This document shows, one piece after another, positions 43,403-55,513 of a DNA stretch of 64,000 nucleotides. Numbering within the stretch: the stretch's first letter is position 1; each line of letters begins with the position of its first letter. Below the pieces are notes generated by a model, which did not search any database, was not told the origin of the DNA, and worked only from the letters and a program-made list of their open reading frames with translations. Where the stretch lies: positions 1,054,001-1,118,000 of the forward strand of contig JAIUPT010000042.1 of NCBI GenBank assembly GCA_022315425.1. The letters run 5' to 3'. Origin of the DNA: Pseudevernia furfuracea. Its lineage: Eukaryota; Ascomycota; Lecanoromycetes; Lecanorales; Parmeliaceae. A program made the translations under genes and the position numbers.

Positions 43403-45518
43403 TCAATTTTCTTGCCAGTAGTCCATGCCCGACATGCAAAAAACACCTGCCCAAGAGGCAGCCAGTAGAACAGCGACGTGTAAAATCACGAGTACCATTG
43501 ACGTTCTAGAGCCCGATTTGTTGAAGATAAGATCAAGCGCAGCCAGACCCAGCAAAGGATACGCTACCATCGGGTTGGCAGCCATCGGCGCGCAAGATAT
43601 GTTGACAGAAATGACCTTGAGCAGCAGGAGAAAAACCTTCAGGGTCCGCTGCGCAAGTTGACCATGCAAGTGAACCTTGGGGAAACGAGACCTTTGTGCT
43701 GGAGGTGCGGTAAGCTGTGGCATCTCATGCCTGGTTGGCGAAGGAAATTGCCGACTTAGTACCAGACTTCCTCCAGGACTCGTAGCTTCCTCACGATCGC
43801 TCTCTCCTTCTCCGGCGGCATTCGGTGTTGGGGAATGATTGCGTTCTTTGTGCGAAGATGCCAATCGAAGCTGGGCAGGGCCGCCCGGTCGAGAGAAGCC
43901 TGTAGACATCTTTCGAGCCGGCGTAGACGGTCTAGGGCTGTCCACAGGCGAGATCCTCGAATCATTCCTCAGGTCCTCGAACACGAGCCCTGCTGATCTG
44001 GACCTGGAGTCTGAAATCCTGTCAAGTCCGGAGTTGGTCTTTATCCCGAGTAATATAGCCTCTGCAGTAGGTCTTTCCTCGGGATCAAGGGAGAGCAATC
44101 GTCTGAGGAACGTATACAGCTGTTCAGGCAAATCAGGCCGAAGCTTTCTTTCCTCGTGAAGCCCTGACCAAGTGGTGATCTCGGCTCGCAACCGATCTAG
44201 GTCCTCATTTTCTTCATTGAGAATGTCCGCGTGGCTGTAAGGTAATCGTGCAAAGCAGAGAAAATAAAGGATCATGCCAAGAGAGAAGATGTCACTCTTT
44301 CTTGTAAAATTTCCGTAGACACCCGATGATTGACGGCGTAGTACCTCTGGAGCGCAGTAGGATATGGTACCCGTGGCGCCAGTAGATTTCCGTACCATAT
44401 CCTCTATTTGGACCTCTCCAAAGTCGCTGACTAGTACCCTTGGTCTTTCTCCTGTACCATCATCATGTAGCAGGCAGTTGCTCGGTTTTAGATCACGGTG
44501 AATGTAGCCGTTGATGTGGAGATGGTTCAAACCTGAAGTTATGTCTTTGAAGAACGAGTAGATCTCCTCGAGTGGGAGCTTTCGACCCAGATCTTGAAGC
44601 GGTTCGGGCTTGTTCTTCGAGCGGCGTCTAGCGCGCTCCTTGAGATCATGAGGAGAGATGGATCTTTTTGCCGAATTCAGCACATAGCCGTGGAGGTCTC
44701 CAGCATTGCAGTATTGCTGTAGGATGAAAGCGCAGGGCACGCTTGGCCCGAAGTTCGACAGCTTCACTTCTTCCAGCCACACGTGATGGTATCGTACCAG
44801 ATGCTTGTGCTCAAGCTGCTGAAGGAGCTGGACTTCGATGAGCACATTCTTAAGCCATTCCCGGTCATCTCCCACAGGCACCCTCTTGCAAGCGAAATGC
44901 CCTATTTCGTTTCCATCTAAGAGATGGGTGACCAGCAGCACGACTCCCTTCCCTCCCTTTCCAAGCTCTTTCTCCACCACGTAACATCTCTGGAAGTACC
45001 CTGGACTGAAGGCTGTTTCTGAGATACCTGGCGGAGCTGCTGGGGATTCCGGCGGGCTATCCACGTACGCGCGCTGTTCGGGGCGTCTTGGAGAAGTATC
45101 TTGAGGTCTGACCGGCTCTACTAGTCTTCTCCGTGGAGAAGGCGGGGCTGTAGAGTTTGGCGATCCGTAAAGGCTCTGATGTAATCGAAAGTAGTCCCGA
45201 TGAACGAAGCCCCCAGCTGGACTTGACTCCGAACCACCATGATCTTGACTACCATTCCTTCGCTCTCCTCGTAGGGGCTGGTGGCATGTAGGGCATACAG
45301 TGAGGTCGAGCTGGCCTTGGGAGGCGTCGCGGAGAACTAGGCGTTCTGATTGGGGTTCATAGACAACTACCGCGTTGTTGTGACGGCTGAGAGAAAAATG
45401 AGTAGATTGCACAGCGACAGAACAAAGAGCAGACTTACAGGACGACTTCTCGGCTGGTTGGTTGCTGATACGGTACGACCGATAAAGTCCTCGAGTCCAT
45501 TCGATTGATAGATGGCAT
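43403..45518 (-). CDS. IKS1: Iks1-type serine/threonine protein kinase (687 aa)
   Basis: Exons on minus: 45518-45439 and 45386-43403; the intron is 52 bases. The N-terminus (PTSREVVLRHNNAVVVYEPQ) and a zinc-ribbon-like LTVCPTCHQPL are typical of Iks1. Kinase motifs in order: glycine loop ELGKGGKGVVLLV, FACKRV (ATP lysine), GYIHRDLKPSNCLL (catalytic Asp), LVSDFGEVQI, YCAPEVLRR and SDIFSLGMILYFL. An Arg/Lys-rich insert (DLKERARRRSKNKPE) lies before the HRD region. The last 110 residues carry two or three hydrophobic helices (VFLLLLKVISV; YPLLGLAALDLIF; MVLVILHVAVLLAASWAGV), so the protein is probably membrane-anchored. Biological role in filamentous fungi is poorly defined. Confidence 0.92.
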
Positions 45519-45846
45519 GGTCAATGAGGCATTGCGGAGCAACGTCCGGCTTCATTTGTCACTGCTGTCATGGCGGAGTGTTGTATCTGTGGCTGTGCAT
45601 ATAAGCTTGCGCAATCGCTCGACACATCGCGAGGAGATACCTCCGCGATGGCGATGGCGAGTGTACGGCGATTTATGTTCCCGTAGAATGTGCAGAAGCT
45701 ACATGAGTGGAGTTGAAGGATTCCCGCCTTAATCACGAATGTTGGCTACTAAATGTCAAGTCACGTGCGAATCTAAAAAGCTTTCCCTCTTCTAGATTCA
45801 TAAGTGCGCCATTTGTGAGATTTTTGAGGCTCAATTTTAAAGATCC

Positions 45847-47028
45847 TTAAGACTGAATCAGGTCACTCCCTGATGATGAAAAATTTCCGACCAATGACTG
45901 CTGACCTCCTCTCCCTGCCTCCCTCAACCCTTGACACCACATCCTTGACCGATTTGGCGCCGTCACACACCCCTCAGCGACAGACTCCCCACTGATGAAG
46001 AAATCGAAAGTCATTTCCTGATAACGTTGGTTATTGACAGCGTGTCGTGCAATACTCTCCAGGATCGCTAGTAGTTGAAACCCTTGCAGTGGAGCACTTG
46101 ACTCTGAATTATGCATAACAAAGATCATTACTGAATCAGTGGGAGTTGATTGGCTGATATTCTCGATTGGATCACCACTGTCTAGTTGCGCTAGTGTCAT
46201 CATGAATTCCACAATTGCTGAGAATAAGCTGGTTTTTAAGAAATCGTTCCCACGAAAATCGAAATCGATCCGATAATCGACATCATTTGACCCTGGTATG
46301 GCAAGGAGAGTGGTGGTAGAGTTCGATGTGTCCAATGTTTGAATGCTCAACGCGCGCTTCTCTTCTGCAACTGGTTCGCTGGGGTCGGTCGACGAATTGC
46401 TGGATTGCGCTAGCGAAGGTGCATCGTTCTTGTTGTCGAAAACACCAATGTAAAGAAGCCGGCCGCGGTACGACACGGTAAACCTTGCTCCATAGAGACG
46501 CCGCACCTGGGCCATTAGATCGATCATAAGCGTCTTAATCCCATACATGTAGTTGCAACGAACAAGCTGCCCTTCAATGCCACCTGCCGCAGCATTGATT
46601 CGGATACGTATTGGGTCATTCTCATACTCCGTATCGGTGAAAGTATAGCTGGTTATGTACTCATTGCAGTTTTCGATCGCTTGCTTTTTGAGTGCGTTTA
46701 TGAAACCAAGGGCAACTTGATTGACTGAGAAACTCCTTTGTATAATTGAGTAATGATTGACAGAAAAGCCTGCAAATCGATCGTTGAGAGTCGTTACGTT
46801 ACTTGTAGACAGAACGGTTAGTCTATGGATTCTCACACAAGAAAGCAAAGAGCCTCTACCTCTTCACTGGCTGTCTACTTAGAGGGAGACTTACGTGATA
46901 CCTAGTGCTACCGAAGCCCCAGCAGCGAGTTCTTTATAACGTTGTGGAACAATTTTCGCGTTGTCGGTGATCACAAACGCTAACAATACGAAAATACAGA
47001 GAAAATGGCCGTAATGAAAGAAGTGCAT
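45847..47028 (-). CDS. Secreted protein of unknown family (362 aa)
   Basis: Exons on minus: 47028-46895 and 46801-45847; the 93-base intron ends TCTGTCTACAAG and joins ALGIT to NVTTLNDRFAG. The N-terminus MHFFHYGHFLCIFVLLAFVI is a strong signal peptide. The mature protein has few cysteines and several N-glycosylation sequons (NVT, NSST-type, NRS). Two repeated-looking halves are not evident. Segments such as ARFTVSYRGRLLYIGVFDN suggest a beta-rich domain. I do not recognise the family. The frame extends upstream of 47028 only through a GTG, so this ATG was chosen. It lies between IKS1 and RIC8 with no obvious functional link. Confidence 0.78.
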
Positions 47029-47421
47029 GGTTACAAAAGGAAGACGGTCAAAAAAAGAGGTTGAAAATCCACGAGGGGACTGTAGCTCTGACACAATGGC
47101 GGCATAGCGGCAGAGAGGTCTTTAATAGGGAGCAACACGAAATTTCAAATTGCGTTCCACAAACTAAAAAACATCCACACAATAGAGCACAAAGCACAAC
47201 GTGTCGCGTGAGATTCAGCGCCGAGGACGCTTGTCGCTTACAAAAATTGAGACTCTTCCCCTTAAGTGCCTTGACTATCCGGCTCCGCATATTGGCGTGG
47301 AGAAGCTGAGACAATGATACAGTAATCGCAAATCATATGGTCAAAAATAGAGAAGTCTGTGCAAACTCTTGAAACAAACATTCATTGGCATATAAAGCTG
47401 CATATTTCCCCGGCGGAAGGG

Positions 47422-49131
47422 TCAGTCCACCTCTTCGAATCGGCCATCGTGCAAAGCTTGCTCCACTGGATTCACGACATTAACAATCCCAGTAGCTTTC
47501 AGCCTCTCAAACAGCACGAACAGCTTCTCTGCTTCTCTCTCCTTTTCCTCGTCAGTCATTTCTGGCCCCGGATCCTCGGGCTCCATGTCGCGCCTCTGGC
47601 CAGTGACAGGGTTAATCTCTTTACCATCTATTGTAGTCAATCTTCCCCCGAAATCTCCGCTTTCATCTTCACTCTTGAGTGCATTGTCTGGTACGGGCAG
47701 ATTATGCGTCATCAAAAATCCGGCAGCGAAGCCGTAGCCCACATTTCGCACGAACAATGTTGCGTCTTTGTTAGATGTTTCAAAGAGGAGGCTTGAGATG
47801 CCTTCGCGAAGATTGGGGGCTACAGCAGAAGTGGACAGCCGAAGTAAGCATGACGCCAAGGTGTCTGATTTCCCTAAGGGCTGAGAGCGTTCTTCGTTTG
47901 AGGGGAGTAGAGTCGATTGCATATGCGTCTTGACAGATGTAGGTGCTAGATCGTATGTGCGGCGGAGGAGAGTGATGAGAGGGATGGCAGTGGTTTCTAG
48001 GAGTTCTTCTCTGTTGGTGCGGATGGCGGTGTAGAGGATTGTTACAAGCCGACTAACATTGGTATTTGGATCTGGATCGGGGAAGAATGAAAATCGTTTG
48101 CCATTCTGAGCGGTCTCAGGTTCCTTGCTTAGGAGTTCGAGATTTAGGAGGACGTTGACAATTTGGGTTACTGGCGATTGCAGGACAGGTGTCTGGAGTT
48201 GAATGTTTTGGAGGATTGCCAAGATTGGGCTAACTGTGCGGTTGAAGGCAGGGATTCGATGGGGATAGAAAGAGGTCAGATTGAATAAGAATTTAAGAGT
48301 CTCGGTCAATGGCGCCCAGCCGAGGGAAGACGGGGAATTGCTGGCTAGACTTCTGTCCACTTGTTCGGCCTCATGACTGATGTTCTGGGCGCCATAAGCG
48401 GCAATATTCCTCGTGACATAGGCGGAGAGCATGCAGCTTACCTCGTGTATTTTGTCGGCCAAAGGGAAGTTGTCGAAGAGTTCATCAAAATTGTAGATGG
48501 TGTCATAGGTCAGTAGGAAAAGGATCCGAGAACACAAGAGTTCGTGCTCTTGGCTATCCTAACGCTAGACTCAGCAAGAGGTGTTTGCTCATGATAGTTA
48601 GATATGTACGCTTAGTTTTCTCGCTACCTTGATAGCGTTTCCCTCTCGAACAAATGTCTGACGTGTCTTGCTCTCGAGTAAGAGAATGTTGGCAAGACAC
48701 TTCAGTGCCACCCGAGATTTTGTATCTTTAGGATTCGAACTCTCGAAGGCGTAGTAGCACAACGTCTCGACTCCCTAATAAATGATCCGTCAGAGGGCGT
48801 TCCTCTCAAGTAGATCGAAAAATCAGTCACCTCTTGAGCGAAAAGCGCAGCATCTTCCACTGAAGTGATATTCGATTTAAGTAGCTCTAGGGTCTTGAGT
48901 TGTTCTTGAAGCGCAATCTCAGGCTATGATGCCACCATCTAATTACAAGGTACAACTTCTTACCTTTCTTTGGTAGACACTTTTCCTCGACGTCAACCTC
49001 GAGGATACTTAGGAGCCTTGCGATTTCGTCTCTCTTGGCTTCAAGGTTGCATGTTTAGTTAGCCCCTCCTCTTTACACCATCCAATTGTCGTATGCATAC
49101 CTATACTGCTAAGTTGAAGTTGTGTTCCCAT
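47422..49131 (-). CDS. ric8: Ric8 (synembryn), G-alpha guanine nucleotide exchange factor (493 aa)
   Basis: Exons on minus: 49131-49101, 49038-48964, 48904-48831, 48774-48610 and 48558-47422; 1482 bases. Intron 2 must end at the CTTCAAG at 48905, not at the earlier CATAG, to keep frame (joining CLPKK to EQLKTLELLKSN). The protein is an armadillo-type helical repeat (SRVALKCLANILLLESKTRQ; LLCSRILFLLTYDT; LTETLKFLFNLTSFYP). It has the very conserved end NPVTGQRRDMEPEDPGPEMT and LFERLKATGIVNVVNPVEQA. Ric8 acts as chaperone and exchange factor for heterotrimeric G-alpha subunits in growth and development. Divergent from RIF1. Confidence 0.93.
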
Positions 49132-49402
49132 GTTGCTTCCAAAGCTGCTGGGTTCCAATCTACAGGATGAGATATTGAGTACTCTTAGCGAGAAGGGCTT
49201 GAATTTGACTCGAAAAGCGCCCGAGGTTTATCCGACATGACTCGTAAATTATTTCCGACGTGCACGCGTTCTTCGTGTTTGGCGTGGGTGAGGTACCGTC
49301 CATAAAGCACTCTTCATGCTATTCTTTGCAATGCAACAATTCAACAAGCTGTCACCTAGTATGAGTAAGATTCAATGGAAATTTGCATGAATCAGATCAA
49401 CC
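49132..49402. promoter_or_regulatory. Shared promoter between ric8 and RIF1
   Basis: A 271-base gap separates the two start codons. A CCAAT box lies at about 49155 (plus) and an ACGCGT (MluI cell-cycle box sequence) at 49264-49269, 134 bases before the RIF1 ATG. The boxes are seen; their use is inference. Confidence 0.45.
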
Positions 49403-52400
49403 ATGGCGGGCTTTGCTCCAGGATTGACTCCAATAGCTGCATGCCCTCCTACACCACCCAAAGAAAACACTGCAAAAGCCTCGCCCAGTAATGGCTTCGG
49501 GCCCACTCTAACGGACCATGTACTTCTTGACACGCCTGATGAATCACCATCTTCCTCTGCAGAATACTTCAAAGACTCCACAGGGAAAGCGCAGAAAAGA
49601 GTAGGATTTACACTTTTAGGCACGCAGTATCACAGATTTTCTGTCGGCGGCCAGGATTCCGACTCAGACGGTCAGATACGACAACTCCCGCGGTCCAGGG
49701 ACTGCAAGTCTTCCAAGTCAATTCTGAAAGCTTGGACGGACAAGGCCGGGGACCCTTCGAGCAATGAACTACTAGCTTTCGACAATACCAACCTACCAGC
49801 CATGCTTCGCTCTACCACCCAGCACTTGGCGTCTGCCTCGCGTTACTCTCGACTAGATGCCTATTCAACTCTACTGGCATGTTTGAGTGCCTACGACGAG
49901 GTTCCAGAGGCACAAGAATTGGCTGAAATGGTGGTTGAAATCACTGGATACATTCGGCGGGATGTCACGGCCAAGAACACAGGAGATGGAAATTTGGATA
50001 CACAACTCGCTACTCAAGCTCTCAAATTGATCATCATCTTTCTCTGCACTCCCAGCACGGCAGCCATGTTTCCTGAGGACTTCTGCTCGTTCATCCTGGA
50101 ACGATCGATCTCGAGCCTTGAAGATGAAGCGTCGCCGAAAATGCTAGTCTCTCACTACATGCAATTGCTCGAGAAGCAGAAATTCGCATCAAAGCATATG
50201 ACCATTGACCGAGTAAATAGGCTTATGTCGGCTTTGGATGCTGTGACTGCTCGGGTAAAGGGCAATCGCGTTGTCGGACATCGACTGATGATCTACCAAC
50301 GACTGCTTGGCCAGGCCAAACCACTGATGGTTTCTCGGGTGGGAAGCTGGATCGATCATCTCGTCTCTGGCATGCTGAGCACAATCAAAGATATTCGTAC
50401 TCGAGCAATCGCTTTTGGGATGGACGCCAGTCTTCAGCTTGGAACAACAAGTTCAGTATCACAAGCCTACCTCGAGGTGTTCAACAGGGCGTCTGCGGAT
50501 GGCACGAAGGTGGTGGACTTCCTCTCCTCCCGTCTAATTGAAATGGCAAATTCGAAGGAAGACGGTATTCATGTACCCCAGATCTGGAGCGTTGTGATCA
50601 TGTTCCTTCGCAGTCGCCGACGCCAGCTCGAAGGCTGGGAACATCTCAAAGTTTGGCTGGTAGTTATACAACGGTGTTTCAATTCCACCGATGGACAGAC
50701 CAAGTTACAGGCTAACAGTGGTTGGAATCGCCTCATCTTTGCCGTCAACCTAGACACATCTACTGCAACTTCCATGGCTAAGATGCTTCGGCAACCCATT
50801 GTCTCCCAACTGGAGCGAAAATCCAGCGACAAGAACTCCAAGCAGGCAAAGCAGATCGCTCGCTCATCCTACTGCACACTTCTATACTATGCTCTGCGAC
50901 CGACAGCAACACATGCTCAGCTGGATCAATACTGGGATCTTTACGTCGATCAGATTTTGCCGAGCTGCTTTGCTACCAGCAAAAACGATATTAATCACGC
51001 TTGTGACATCTTGTCAGCGCTGTTCTCGGGGAATGGGAAGCCAAAGATCTGGGAAGAGAACAAGGCAATTAATGAACATGTTAGCCCAGACGATCTACCA
51101 TGCCTTGATCCGAAATGGGTACGGCTGAGAACGGCCAGAATAGTCCAGATTTTTGACAAGTTGTTCGATTCTGCTGACTGGCAGCTGTCCAAGGATGGAG
51201 ACGCACCTATAGTACTAGCTTGGCGGAGTTTCACATCGGCCTTGGGTAACGCCGGTGGGAAAGAAGTCAAAGTCTCAATTGATGCTATGAACGCTGTTGC
51301 ACATATCATCAACGAAACCAAGCTTCTGTTGGTACGAAGCAACTCCAAGCTTGCTAGGGAGTGTATTGCTCTACCGATAGATGTTGCAAGCAGAACAGAC
51401 CAGTCCGAGACATTCGAGAAAATCAAGATACTCATAAATGAAGCAGTAGCTAAGGTTGGAAATATACCTTTTCTGGAGCGGCGTTTGATCCGAACCTCGC
51501 AGGACTCTTTTGAAGCAGCGGAGACTCCTCCAAGCCGCTCCAGTACAGATTCTGGTTCTCTCAATTCACCGGTAGCGCACCTTATAAACTTGCTGCTCAG
51601 GAATGTGCAACATATGTCTATCGGAACAAGCTACATAGATGCTCTTAAGGCCGTGCTACATATCTCACTACGGTCAGCAACGTCTAGACGGACACAGCTT
51701 GGCATACTTCGCAATCTTGGTCGTCTGATAACATTAGACGGCGTTCATCAGAAAGAAGCCAGCACCATATTCTGGAGACTTCTCGCGGAAGGCACTTCCT
51801 CGGCGCTGAAGCAGCCCCAGCATAACGAAACCCACAATGATAGCCCTCAATACCCGGGTCACGAGTTCAGGGAGGCTGTCAAGATCTTAGAGCTCGGCAT
51901 TCAGCTCCGTTCCAATCGTAACGAATCAACATGGCATGAATTACATACGCACATTATCGATGCGTTGCGAAGAGATGTTGGTGATGAGGCCATTGGCCTT
52001 GTTATAATTGAACCATTGGCCGGCTTCATCAGCAAAGACGACAAGATGTGTGACGATTTCGTCCTCGCCGCTGCTGCGTTGATACTAGAGGCAGTACGAT
52101 GGCCACAGTCTCAACATTCGATAGAACGCGCACAACACCGGCTTTGGGGGGTGACCCGGGTGGCTCCCAAGGTCACCTCGCAAGATCCATTTGACAAGCT
52201 TTACTCTATGGTGGGTAGTTTACTCAGCAGTTCTTACGCCTTTCTTGAAATGCTGTCATCGGCGACAGTCGTCAAATTTATTTCAGCTACAACCACGATG
52301 ATAGCTTCATGTCCGCCAGATTTAATATGCATGAGCCTTTTTCGCATGCAACAGGGACTGGCTCCCTGGATTGAGGATGCGAAAGGCATTTTAAGCCCGG

Positions 52401-54884
52401 GCCCGTTGTCTCCATTCAGGACCCTATATTCCGAAGTAAGTGTCGCCAGAGTTGCATTTTACATCGCTGACATGCTTCGCTCCAGGTCAACAAGTTGTGG
52501 ATAAAGGTGGTGAACTCTATTGAGCATTCTGTCGTCTTCGATACTAGGTATTTGTTCAGCATCCAGGAGCTTATCGTCGCCGGCTTTAGGAGCCGACACA
52601 AGGCAGTCGTCAACGAAACTATAGTCATGTGGAACAGTACCTTTGGTGCTGAAGATACTTTGGAGTATCCCAAAGATCTGAAAACCATATTACAAAAGCT
52701 CAGGTCTATGACTGAGCTTAGACTGCCTAATTTTCCAGAGTCGAATGCTGAGGCTGTAAGTGGAATTCGCTTGGCTTATCTCAATGCGAGGGCTGACGTT
52801 CCCAGGTCATGTCTTCGCCTTTGAATTTCGTCGACTCCCAAGATGAAGAGGAGATACAACTGGAGCCTGTCGTGTCCCCTACGCGGCCTCCTCCGCTAAT
52901 TGGCACATTACAACGCATTGCAGAATCTATCAAAGGCGTGCCGCTCAGTCCGGAATCAAAAAAAGCAGCTGTGTCGCAAGATTCATCATCTCCAGCACGA
53001 CGGGGAGTCAAGACTACTCCAAAGGCACGCTTACGACACGATGATTCTCAAATCCAATTTGCTGCCATTGAGTCTTCACCCCTTCAACCTGAGCCGCTTA
53101 AGTCACAATATTTGACAGATCGCCAAAAAGAGGTCAAGGAGCGCCAAGGCCGTGAAGCAGCTGCAATGTTCCCAGAGATTAGATCGAGCCCCCGAAGCAC
53201 TTCCCGACATACAGATTATATTCTACCAAAGCTCGTCTTCAAGTCTACTCAGAATCCAGCCCCAAAACCTGCCATAGATGAGGCCACCAGCCCAACCTAC
53301 CTACCAGATGCCTTGATGAATGAATTCCTTGGATCTTCGCCTACACCCAGTTCAAAGAGGTCGAGCGATCGGCGCTCTGATGACGACCCACCGTCTTCGC
53401 CTCCTTTCATTTCGTCCCATGTGCAAACCAATCAATTGGCTGATGCGCCACTGGCACCTGAAGACCATGCGTCGGAGCAGGTAACTACAAATGGGGAGGA
53501 ATATCCCGGAAATCGCTACACTAACGAAAGGCCGCCGGGTACGAAAGGTTACTCATCTAATGGTAAATCCATTAGCGCTGTTGTGCACAGTCCAAGACCA
53601 GTCAACGATCAAGAAGAAGCCTCAAAATTGAAGCCGCCGCAGGTACCTGTTGAAGCCGATCCCATGTCTGACTTTGACATTTATGTTGGTGCTCCTTCAG
53701 TGCCATCACTGAATGAGCCATTCACTGAGCACAATGATAACCAACCCAATGATGTTATGGGTTCAATCCAGAGCCAAGGTTCGTCGCATTTCTCTGTCGA
53801 GGACGACCAGGTCACTGCGCAGCTCATTACCGAGATGGAACGTGCTTCTTCACAACAATCAGCGAGGCAGGATGAGACAGCGCGGTCAGCACGGGGAGCA
53901 ATCCAGAAGAGGAAACGTAGTGCCGACTCGCCCAAAGTAAATAAGAAGACAAAGCGTACTTCCTCGGATCCACAGGCAGCTCCTGAAGTTCCAAGCACGG
54001 GTGAGACGGTGGCTGCCTGCGTCATGATCGATGTGCGCGAAGCCGATCGTTTGTGTCCATTCGTCGTCGTTCCTCAAGAGATCAAGTCGGAGCAGCCCGC
54101 ATCACCATCTATCTTTACGAGAACTCAAGCGGTACAGGAGACACCTGTAGCGCAAATGGGACCTGCCGAACGTCTCAGAAACTCGCAAGCAAGCCAGTCA
54201 TCAGGCCAAGAAAAGGATACGCCGACGACGGCCAAAAAAGCTATCGGTCGCCCCCGAGGGTCTCGCGGCAGCCAAGTCAAATTGGAGGAGGCTGAAATGG
54301 AACAAGCCAGTGCCCTGCGCAAGAGTACGCGAGTGTTAGGTCGCCTGAGTGGATCCACTACGAGCAGTCCTCACATGTCTCCTGCAGCCTCACAAGAATC
54401 TGCGGACGGAGGGCAGTGGCTCGCCTTAGGGAAGACGCCGCGAAGGGGCATGTTCAGGTGGCTGCAACGCAGCAACGCCGAGTCAGAGGACCTCGGAACA
54501 CGTCCAGCTCCGACGCCCGCGGCTTCTTCAGCCAATGAGGGCAATGCTGAGGGAGTCAACGAACAATCCAGGGTGCAGGATTGCCCACCTCATGACCGGT
54601 TACCAGTAGACCTTCACCCGGAGCATCATGTTCCAACGTACAACGGAGACGGTGAATGTGTGACCAACCAGCGTGGTGGCGAGGCGCAACCTGAGGCAAG
54701 TGGCGTCGCTGAAACAGAAGGAGACATGTCAACTGCACAGGGAATCCTGCAACATTTCCAAAGCATGCTGGACAAGATCAAACGTGTGACATTTGGACCA
54801 GAGGAAGAGAGAGCAATGGTTGGAGTTCTATTCGAGTCTGTGAAGGAAGTCCACGAGGCAGGTCGTCGCCACCTATCTATGTAA
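49403..54884 (+). CDS. RIF1: Rif1-family telomere and replication-timing protein (1793 aa)
   Basis: Exons 49403-52435, 52486-52755 and 52806-54884; introns are 50 bases each, with GCTGACATG and GCTGACGTT branch sites. Residues 1-30 carry Pro-rich text (ACPPTPPKE). From about 100 to 1100 there is a long alpha-helical HEAT-like region matching the Rif1 N-terminal domain (ILKAWTDKAGDPSSNELLAF; LDAYSTLLACLSAYDE; WNRLIFAVNLD; VNKLWIKVVNSIEHSV). The last 690 residues are disordered, Ser/Pro-rich, with many SP/TP sites and an AT-hook-like GRPRGSRGS. Family role: telomere length control and PP1-dependent repression of late origins. A PP1-docking-like sequence (KRVGFTLLG) sits near residue 66; this is inference. 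Confidence 0.93.
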
Positions 54885-55513
54885 CATGTCCTGTACTTTT
54901 GACACAGCGTGCACTCCTTGCCTTTGCATTGTCTCATCCTGGCTGTTTCCAAAGCATGCTTCAGCGAGGCGTTGGAAGATTTGGAAGATGACTTGATTCA
55001 TTGGTCGCACTTGCTCTTCGCTATGGGCAGGCATTATCGAACTGTACCTAACTAGTATACAAATTAGTGCTTATTTACTTACTTGGGTTGTGATTGTGAA
55101 TTCTTGAATGATGATATTGGAAGAAATGTGGTAGGTAGGGTAGTAAGTAATACTAAGATACCTAAGGTAAGGTATGTAAGTAAATAAAGTACCTAGGTCA
55201 AGTTGAGGCGAAGTGGCGAAGGGCTAATACAGCCCCTGCATAAGCGAGAGGGAGGGAGTGTTTCATGTTCTCGCGTACATCCCACTTGAAGATGTGATCA
55301 TCTGAATGGCAGGTACTAAGGTAGTTACTACCTAGTTACTAGTACGGACTACGGAGTATTATTATTCTCTTCTTTCCGCCCTTTCACTTTCTTCAATTAG
55401 TGCCTTTCTCTTTCTACTCTACTCTACTCTACTCACATACATCATCCCTTCAATTTCTACCCTTCTCTTTTTCTCCCACTTACTCTAAAGCAAATTAAAA
55501 CACCATCAACGAC
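54885..55513. other. Intergenic with short inverted ACCTA/TAGGT elements and CTACT repeat
   Basis: It contains many small near-palindromes of the TACCTAAGGTA/ACTAGT type between 55060 and 55350 and a CTACT tandem repeat at about 55414-55434, 80 bases before the next ATG. No gene seen. Confidence 0.6.

Noticed and set aside
48916..48928. CATAG acceptor for the second ric8 intron
   Set aside because: It puts the next exon out of frame by one base; the CTTCAAG acceptor 19 bases further keeps the frame and gives a better family match.
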